Assembly: GCA_015680685.1 (NCBI GenBank)
Contig: MNCI01007684.1
Location: 441,459-505,458, forward strand
Length of the DNA stretch: 64,000 nucleotides
Direction of reading: 5' to 3'
Source: Gnetum montanum
Lineage: Eukaryota > Streptophyta > Gnetopsida > Gnetales > Gnetaceae
A model generated the notes under the pieces. It was not told the DNA's origin and made no database searches. It saw only the letters and a program-made list of their open reading frames with translations. Positions 56,415 to 64,000 of the stretch are shown piece after piece. The position numbers and the translations under genes were made by a program. Within the stretch, counting starts at the first letter, position 1. The number at the start of each line of letters is the position of its first letter.

Positions 56415-59286
56415 ATAACTTAAGACATCATTATATTTCCCTATGATTCTTGTAAAATATCTTTTTTTTGTTATGACACCACCAAAATTTAAACCAATGA
56501 ATAGATATCAAATTTTTAAAATTATTCTCAAATTATGAATTGATAAAGTTTCCCAAATATATATCCTAAATATGAATTGAAAACTAGAGTTCTAAATAAT
56601 ACATTATCTATTCTTAAAGTTTAGGTAGCACATGTCCATCACCATGGTTGAACTATAAAATAAAACATTCATTGATGCCCAGATAGTTATCATTTGGGCG
56701 GCATAACTATAGTATGGGAGAGGATTATATCTCTTTGAATAAGTATAGAACTATGGAGAGGAACATATCTATTAGCCCCCCTAAGGAGTGAATCTTAAGA
56801 GGCACCTTAGTGTGGTTGGTCATGTGGGTTAGCCTTATCCTTCATATGAAAATAATCATTAGATGAAAGCCATAAAAGCTTGCACAAATTTCAAGTCAAA
56901 GTATCTAGATATTGAGCTTGTTCATGAGGAAGAGGTTTTTAAGAAATGAACCGAATGAGCTTAAGGAAGATCTATCACTTGAAGAAGATTGGCAAAAAAG
57001 AATGTTGAACAATTTAAACTAGGAACTTTATCAGGTATTTGCTTTTTCTTATTTTCACAATATTTTCATGTTAATTTTTATTGAAATCCTTGTGCTTTTC
57101 TTTATTAAAGGAAATATTTTGTTCTGTTAGACTCTATTTACCAAGTAGTCTCTGCAAACCAAAATACGTAGACCCCTGCAAACCACAATAGTTTTGTGAG
57201 AAAAACATAAGAGGGATAAGAACTACCATAATGCTAAAATAGAAAAGGATAGTCAAATGTACAAAACACCCATCAAAAGATCAAACTAAAACTGATATAG
57301 TCGTGATGAAGTAGCATATTAACTTAAAATGCATGCAACCAGATTTCCCCAAGAACATGAAGTTCCAAAAAGCAATCCATTTTACTTGTTAAATTATTAA
57401 ACACCAGTAACAACTAATGAAACATATTTTGGGAAGGAGTATAAGTGTTCCACATAGGATGAGATTTTCTAAATGGTAGCTTGTCAACAATGTCCTTATT
57501 CTGTTAGGTTCTTGGATTTAAAATAAAATTATACATTGACCAAAGTATCCTTATATTGCAATTGCTGGGGATATTTGGGTATTGCATATCATACAATACC
57601 ATGTTGACTATTGTGCTATAAAAGGAAATGCCCTTAAAATTGTTTACCTATTATTAGTTAGTAGTTATTACTTGTAGTTGGTTTTAGAGAGACCTTGGAA
57701 TAGAAGACTTTTTTAGCATCCAAACCCACTAAATTTCAATTACTTATGCATAGTTTTCAATTTTTAATTCTCAAGCAATGAACATTCTACTTGTTTTATA
57801 AGTGAAAAGCTAGATTTGGATTCTTGTTATAACAAAGTGTAATAATTTTGTGAATCATGTTTAAATAAATATAACTATTAGGCTAAGGTAATATTTAAAT
57901 AATGCAAAATGTTACAAGTTGTAAAGAAAGGCAAACTTGTGAAGAATTTTTCTGATATTGCCCATTATTATTTATAATGATGGCTTTCTTGCTTTGTATA
58001 TTTATGACTCTAAAAGTATAAACTCCAAGTTATTTGTTCTCCTTGATAGAGGTAGTATGGTTTTTTGTATGTTTCATTTATTTGGTTTTTTATTGGTAGA
58101 AGGAACCTTCTTTATATGTTTATATTAATTTTCTATAGAATAAGGATCTTTGTAAATATTGAGATGAGTTTGAATAGTTGGAAAAAAGTTTGATGGATAC
58201 CATTGCCAATCGTGAAAAGTTCATCTCAAGCCTTCTATCACATTTGAAAGCCCTCAAGAAGGCTTCATCTCTTATTCAATAACACTTTGGTGTTCTTCAT
58301 ACAAAAAGAATGAAACAACTTGTAGAGTTGCTTCTAGCCCCTTATTATATTCTGTATTCTCAACTTTAGCACAAAAGGAAGCTTTGAGGAGCTTATTAAC
58401 CTTGAAGTTATAGGAAGTATAAAATATGCTCAAGCTTTTCCTTGTTTGCAAGCTAACAAAGAAGTAAGTGTGTAAATTTTTTTATAAATAATTTCTTATA
58501 CTAATTATTTTAGATTTTGTTAATTGATGAGTTCTATTCTCCTAAGATTGCTTGGTTTTATGTGGTGTTATCAGACTAGATGAAGTTAAAATTGATGATG
58601 ACATTATCGATGAAGAAAAGGATACTTAAAGAAGAAGGAAAAGGTATAAAAATATGCAAAGAAAAGAACACATTCATGCATGTAATATTTATCAAATTCA
58701 TCCTCTCTTTGTCACATTTAACATGTTTGAAAATGAGTCCTTCAATGTCTTAACATTCTCAAGTTGGTTACCTTCAAGTTTAAGTACATTGTAAAACTAC
58801 ATGTTGTTACTATGGGAATTGATGGATTTGCTACAGACCCTAAAGAAAATTTTTTAATGATTTATTTTCCAAATGACTGTAGTCTTGAACTTCCCAATGA
58901 GGTGATATATTACATATCAATTATTTTTTATATTTACAATTTAGAAAATAGCATCCTGTGTGAAGATTTTTATTTCATTTATATGTTACAACAAGCTTGT
59001 GTGTTCTTATCATGGCATTTACATTCATTGTAGATAGCTAAATAATCTATGGATGCTAATTTTACTAATGATGAAGGGAGAACACAAAGACCATTTAAAT
59101 GGGTGCAATACTTAGCATGCATTGACTTTTTACCAGAAACTCCTTTGCTTCTTGTTGATATATTAGGACTGATAGGTCAAAAAATGGATTTGTCACATCA
59201 GGCTTAGTTATGTACATATAGCAACATCACATAAGCACAATTTTAGAGAGAATTTGAACTCACAAGAAGGCTTAGCTAGCTCTCAA
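56415..59286 (+). pseudogene. THO5: THO complex subunit 5 pseudogene (copy 3, right part)
   Basis: Four exons are recognisable, with introns. Exon 1 (about 56855-57034, donor GTATTT) reads MKAIKAC then FKSKYLDIELVHEEEVF. Exon 2 (58139-58463, after TTCTATAG, donor GTAAGT) reads MDTIANREKFISSLLSHLKA, then FGVLHTKRMKQ and IGSIKYAQAF. Exon 3 (58575-58901, after TTATCAG) reads LDEVKIDDDIIDEE, RRRKR, IYQIHPL and VTFKFKYIVKLHVV. Exon 4 (59034-59286) reads RPFKWVQYLACIDFLPETPL. This order is that of plant THO5, a subunit of the nuclear THO/TREX complex in mRNA processing and export. In-frame stops and single-base frameshifts in every exon show a pseudogene. Earlier exons were not identified, and later exons are absent before element G. 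Identification is from memory of the family. Confidence 0.85.
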
Positions 59287-59768
59287 GTGAGTCACCTTTG
59301 CTATGATCACTTATATTATTATCATTAACAAGATTGTGTAATATTTGTCTTTTATTACCAAAACAAATTATGGATATATCTATGATCTTCTTTATTCCAA
59401 GCTATTTAATGATCCTTTATTTTAAAACTTTTTCTCATTTTAAAGAAATTTGATAATTTAATGATAATCTAAAAATAATGGTTAATGTAGGATTTCAAAT
59501 TGTTGTTGTTTTAACTTGATGTAATTTAAGTTTTTCAAATTAGGAAAAATATGTATCTACTATGATATTCTAATATCTATGTAGTAGACTAGGCTTGAAG
59601 ATTAGACTTGAAGTGCATGTATGTTATTATTTTAAGACCAAGGCACATATGCTTTAATTAGTATCTTCATCCATTATATTTATATTTTAAACATTTATAC
59701 TTCTAAATTATGTTCATTTTAATAATGAATTATCCTTGAATCCTTCACCTATCTCAAAGGTACTAAGA
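59287..59768 (+). other. Presumed THO5 intron sequence
   Basis: Follows the GTGAGT donor at 59287. AT-rich with no exon recognised before element G begins. Confidence 0.4.
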
Positions 59769-60701
59769 TGATGAAGCTAATTGATGAAGCATCATGGTTG
59801 ATGCCATTGACACAACACTATCGATGTGATCCCATCGATAAGATGTCATTGATGTGATCCCATTGATGTAGGGTTTGACTTGTTGATGGGTACTCATTGA
59901 CAAGGCTTCCCTTTTAGCCTATAAAATATGTACTCACTAGCTACATTTATGATAATAAGTCTCATAGTTATAGTAAAGCTATAGTAATTTTTCCACTAGA
60001 AAGTTCCAATACTTTCTAAGTGCTTGAAATAGATATTAAAGAGTGTACAAATCTTTATTTGAGCACTGTTGTACCTAAGCACTAAACTATGTGTGATAAT
60101 AAAGACAAGCTTTTGATAAAGCTTGTAGCATTTTGAAATAGATTAATTATTTTCTTTAAGTATTTAATATTTTAAGCAATTTCCTTTAATGCTTTAAGTA
60201 ATTAAAGTAATTAAATTAAGCTAATTTAAGAAAAAATAAGCTAGATTAAGACATATTAAATAGTGATTAATTAAGTACATAAGTATGACAACTTCAAGCA
60301 TACGCTTAGTGCTTGGTAATCCTAGTAATGCTTAATGTTTGGTAACCCAGTAGTGTTAAATGTGTTTACGATGTGTATGGTAAGTGGGAACAGATGCTTA
60401 TGTTAGGATTAGTTAAATGTTTGTGAGTTAGAGTAAATTAGCAATTAAATATATAATTTTTTATTCTTAGGAAACTTAGAACATAAAACATAAAAATGAT
60501 AAAAATCATATGCCTTAGTTGCACTTAACCATACCTTTGCATTTCACAATTGTAATTGGAAAGACAACAATTGTAATGATTAGTTTCACATCCTAGAGAC
60601 TAATGTACCTATAATGCTATAAGTCCATAGAATTCGACTAGATTGCACATGAATGCTTAATGATTTGTAGGTTGGGCATAGGGTCTACTTGCCGCTCCTC
60701 A
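59769..60701 (+). repeat. 5' LTR of element G
   Basis: It starts TGATGAAGCTAATTGATGAA (a second candidate start is 59782) and ends CCGCTCCTCA. A U3 array lies at 59811-59870 and TATAAAAT near 59920. Similar in layout to the A LTR, including the GTTGTACCTAAGCACT and AGTGGGAACAGATGCT region. No second LTR is in the window, so the start is less certain than the end. Confidence 0.75.
59811..59870 (+). promoter_or_regulatory. U3 array of G (ATCGAT/GATCCCAT type)
   Basis: Two imperfect copies of a unit of about 30 bp: TCGATGTGATCCCATCGATA, then TTGATGTGATCCCATTGATG, just upstream of the TATA box. Same position as the GATATC arrays but different sequence. Confidence 0.6.
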
Positions 60702-60702
60702 T

Positions 60703-60721
60703 TGGCACCATTGTCATGGAC
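60703..60721 (+). other. Primer-binding site of element G (tRNA-Asp type)
   Basis: TGGCACCATTGTCATGGAC follows the LTR after one base; it matches the tRNA-Asp complement with a few transitions. Confidence 0.7.
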
Positions 60722-60858
60722 TTGTAATTTGATATGTGTACTATCTAGTACTTAGCAAAAATTATTTAAGATCATTGTAATGAATGCTAAAATCATAATC
60801 ATTTGAACAATAATAATAATTATAATTAAAGCACACTATTATTTTTCTTCTCATAGGC

Positions 60859-62170
60859 ATGATGAATCAAAACTACAAGTGCCCCAAGAATTCAAAGCGA
60901 TGTATACTCATTCAAATGAGTTTGTTCCTCACTTCAACTTCATCCTACATTAGGATGAATAGCTATGATGAAGAGATGTGGAGGGAAACGTTGTGTTCCT
61001 GCTTGATTGATCTTTTCCTGGGATGCTACTCCAAGCTCTTAAGAGTTAGGACATTTAAGGTCTTCATGATAAGTACGTTGTGCATGACCATGACTATTAG
61101 GACTACCACCCCACTGAAACACAACACAAAAGAGATTGACATCAAGAGAAGTGCCATGAACCTATGAAGGGGAAACAATTCACTAATACCTTGTTCCTAA
61201 TGAACCAAAAAGACAATGAGGATACTCCCTCTGGGGGTTCTCAACATGAAGATTCATGATGCTTCTGCCTTGTAAAACATTGGAAACAATTAGCAAAAAC
61301 TTAAGCTATTTCCTAGAACACTCAAAAAAGAAGCAGAAAGTTGGTATTGCTCCTTGAAGCCAAAATCAATTCACAAATGGAGTATGATACTTGAGTTGTT
61401 TAATGACAACTATCAGACATACTCTAGAGTGTCCAATTTGAGAAAGCAAATCCAAGGCTGATCACAAGGAACACAAGAACCCTTAGATGCATCCATGGGT
61501 AGGCATTATTCCCTTTTGGATAGATGTTCTAGCCATGATTATTCTCAATGGAAGTAGCTTCACCATATCATAGATGGGCTCCAATCAGAAATAGAAGAGT
61601 CCTTGTGTTCTATGCCCAAGAGAGATTGTCAAAAATTTGAGTCCATTAGATCCAAAGTCTCATTGAGTAGGTTGCAAAAGAAGAAGGTGAGTTGAGAAAA
61701 TGGGAAAGTGCTAATGAATATAACTAGGACCCTTTCATCAAAAAAAGGGAGGTTCAATTCTATGATAGTGTGGGGGAGGCATCACTTGATGAAGTGGTAT
61801 AGTGAAAAACCTTGCCAATTCAAAAATCTATTTCCAAAATTTTTGCTAAGGTGGATAAAATGTGGGAATCCTTGGATGAAAAATTATAAACTACTCTAAA
61901 AATTATAGAAGAATCCAAAGAGCAAAGTAGTGATCATGATCACAAGAGAAGGAAGGAAGTTGAATGTGCCTACAAAAGGGGTAAGGGCAAAGTTGCTGTA
62001 ATAGAAGAGATTATGGAGTCAAAATAAGATGATAATGGTGGATGTGACATCTACCAATATGAACATCCTAAGGGATGTTGCCCTATTGTGTCATACTTGT
62101 AGGTGTCTAGGGTGTGTGCATTAAATTCTAGGTTGAAGGTAAGCACCCAAAAGGTTGCCTTATCCTTAAG
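60859..62170 (+). pseudogene. Decayed gag of element G
   Basis: ATG 60859 is a candidate start (MMNQNYKCPKNSK), soon frameshifted. The gag core at 61300-61650 reads KKEAESWYCSLKPKSIHKWS, then LFNDNYQTYSRVSNLRKQIQ and LHHIIDGLQSEIEESL, matching A, B and C. The zinc-knuckle position at about 62044-62083 reads CDIYQYEHPKGCC, with the second Cys replaced by Tyr. Multiple stops. Confidence 0.7.
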
Positions 62171-62779
62171 GTAATCCCAAGTAATTCCACCAAAAATAAG
62201 CTTATTATCAAAGTGGAGCTCCACCACAACCATATGAGCAATACCAGTAGTGGCAGCATCCATAGCTAGAGGGGATGCCACCACCAAGGCAATAGTACCC
62301 CTAAAGGTAGCTAGATCCTTATGGTGACTATGTTTACCAACCCATGTCTTTGTGTGACTCTTCCAATCATGCTTCTTTTAACATCACTACTACTCACTAG
62401 AGTACTACAGAGCTCATATTTTATCTCTTAGAGGGGACTCCCCATATCATTATCATCCTCCTCATCCTTTAGCACATGTTCCTCCATCCTCAACCCAATT
62501 ACTTCCTGCTCCATTTATGTAGGATAATATTCCCACACAGTCACAACAACGAAATGATACCAAGGATGTTAACTTACAATCAATTCCTCTATCGAGTGGT
62601 TTAGAGCCTAAACCTATAAAAAATTTATTCTTTTGAACCAATAGCTCTACAAATCCCTCACTGACTCATGTGGCTATTCATCCTATGTCTCCTTCATTTT
62701 GTGCATCTATTTCCTTTGAGAAGCCTTCAAACCAAATACCTTCCAAGATTCACATTGTCATGTTAACCCACACTATATT

Positions 62780-63260
62780 CGATTGGATCAAAGCTAGCAA
62801 CCTTCCTAGAAAAAGTTTTGATCTTGGAAGTCCCCTCATCTACTTGCAAATTAATAGAAATGAGCCATGCAAGGCTCTTCTTGATTCAAGTTTTGATGTT
62901 AATTTTATTTATCATAAAATGTACAAAGCCTAGAACCTGGCTCATCTCAAGAAGAGCAACATTCATTTAGAGTTGGTAGATAGGTCCATCATCGTTCCTC
63001 GAGGACTAGTGAAGGACATTGTGACCATTATCTTTAGGTTGTCCTATGTTTCTTATTTCTTAGTGATCAAAGTTTATAACTACAAGAGGAACTTCCCAAT
63101 CATTATGTGAAGGACTTTGTTGAGCACTGTTGATGCATGAATGGGCATCAAAGATCTTTCTTTGGAAATTTTCAAGGAAAATGCATTTAGAAAGATTGAG
63201 AAGAAGAGAATGACATGCGTCACATATAGTAATATAGGGTGCAATTATGTGCAAAAGTTA
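62780..63260 (+). pseudogene. Aspartic protease domain of element G
   Basis: The 87-codon frame at 62670-62933 ends with SPLIYLQINRNEPCKALLDS and the SFDVNFIYHKMYKA segment; the active site DSG has become DSS. After a stop come LKKSNIHLELVDRSII, YFLVIKVYNYKRNFPIIM and LSLEIFKENAF, matching element A. The preceding spacer is Pro/Ser-rich. Confidence 0.7.
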
Positions 63261-63443
63261 TGGTCTATCAAAAACACATAAATCAAAATATGCAAATATT
63301 ATGTAGATGAATCTAAAATCCAAAAGCACTTATACGTAGTAGACATAAAACAAGAGGGTACCTAGTGGTTAACAATTGATCCTAAAAGAAAAATACTTTA
63401 CATAGAACCAACTAAGATCTTAACATATGCCTATGTTGAAGGC

Positions 63444-64000
63444 ATGGATGAACTAGAGCAAGTTCATTACCAACTCTCCATTGATGAACCTAATGATATA
63501 TATTGGGGAGAGTTGGAAATCCTTAGAAATTTTAAACATGATCCCTTAGAGTTGAAAAATCTACCTGTTAGCATGAAGTATGCATTCCTAAAAAATGGCA
63601 AGCCAGTGATAATAATTGTCAATCTTACTCCTAAGTAGAAAAATAGGTTGTTGAATGTGGTTAATAAATGGTCAACAACATTTTCTTAGTCATATCCTAA
63701 GCTTACTAGGATTGATCTTAAGATATGCCAACATCGCATCTATACTAATCCTTCCATCAAGCCAAAGAGGCAATTGCAATGGTGGCTGAATCCCAAATTG
63801 AAGCAAATCATCAAAGAGAAAACTAAGCAACTCCTTAAGGTAGGGTTCATCTATCCAATTGTAGATAGCAGTTGGGTTAGCCCACTAGTGATTGTGCCAA
63901 AGAATGGTGACAAGTGAAGGGTGTGTATTGATTTTAGGCTATTCAACATCACAACCTACAAAGATCATTTTCCATTGCAATTTGTGGACTATGTGTTAGA
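63444..64000 (+). pseudogene. Element G pre-RT linker and reverse transcriptase N-terminus (partial)
   Basis: MDELEQVHYQLSIDEPND is followed by the linker, then, after a stop, CQHRIYTNPSIKPKRQ, KQLLKVGFIYPIVDSSWVSP, LVIVPKNGDK and RVCIDFRLFNITTYKDHFPL. This is the fingers region of a Ty3/gypsy reverse transcriptase of Athila/Tat type. A stop falls within NGK-W-RVCIDF. The catalytic YxDD would lie beyond the window. Its IYPI-DSSWVSP differs from IYPVRHSSWISN of D2, confirming a separate lineage. Confidence 0.85.

Larger units (their letters stand above)
59769..64000 (+). mobile_element. Element G: family-1 retrotransposon with gag-PR-RT, cut by the window end
   Basis: 5' LTR, tRNA-Asp-like PBS, gag, protease and the start of reverse transcriptase in order on the plus strand. 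Gag and protease are close to those of element A, so G represents the pol-bearing form of the family. All frames carry stops. The 3' part lies outside the window. Confidence 0.85.

Overview
The window looks like nuclear DNA of a seed plant with a large, repeat-rich genome. It is AT-rich and almost entirely made of old, nested Ty3/gypsy-type LTR retrotransposons, with short fragments of spliced host genes between them. A gymnosperm-like genome is plausible, but the sequence does not prove it. I found no intact protein-coding gene. Almost every reading frame is broken by stops and frameshifts, many of them C-to-T or G-to-A changes as expected from decay of methylated CpG. There is one 284-base N gap (33855-34138) and one single N (42652).

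Two retrotransposon families explain most of the window. Family 1 has LTRs of about 0.8-0.95 kb with ends TGATGAG...CTCATCA and a primer-binding site resembling the tRNA-Asp type (TGGCGCCGTTGCC...) of plant Athila/Tat-like elements. Its members are E1 (870 to about 4360, minus, 3' part only), A (8242-15327, plus), F (solo LTR, 21572-22513), B (28382-36830, minus, perfect 5-bp target duplication CCCTA), C (46001-56414, minus) and G (59769 to the window end, plus, running into reverse transcriptase). A has only gag and protease. B and C have gag (plus protease in C) and a long second ORF of about 900 codons. None of the three has reverse transcriptase or integrase, so they look non-autonomous. 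Family 2 has LTRs of about 1.7 kb and a Tat-like gag-PR-RNaseH-RT-RNaseH-INT layout. D2 (24506-44565, minus) is nearly full length and is split inside integrase by element B. D1 (about 7.8-19.95 kb, minus) is internally deleted and split by element A.

The host DNA under these insertions is a duplicated segment of a gene for THO complex subunit 5 (mRNA export). Three copies are visible: 1-869, 22610-24505 and 44566-46000 continued at 56415-59286. The third copy keeps recognisable exons with splice sites. Copies 1 and 3 carry a family-1 element at the same base and in the same orientation; copy 2 is the empty site. A subtilisin-like protease pseudogene (6985-7605) lies next to a partial family-2 LTR.

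The most interesting signals are: (i) palindromic GATATC-based arrays just upstream of the TATA box in the family-1 LTRs, varying in copy number and replaced by unrelated arrays in F and G; (ii) a second array plus TATA inside element B, followed by an internal copy of the polypurine tract and a conserved possible splice acceptor at the ATG of the second ORF, with the same layout decayed in C; (iii) an RNase H domain placed before reverse transcriptase in family 2; and (iv) a non-standard CX2CX3HX4C zinc knuckle in the family-1 gag.
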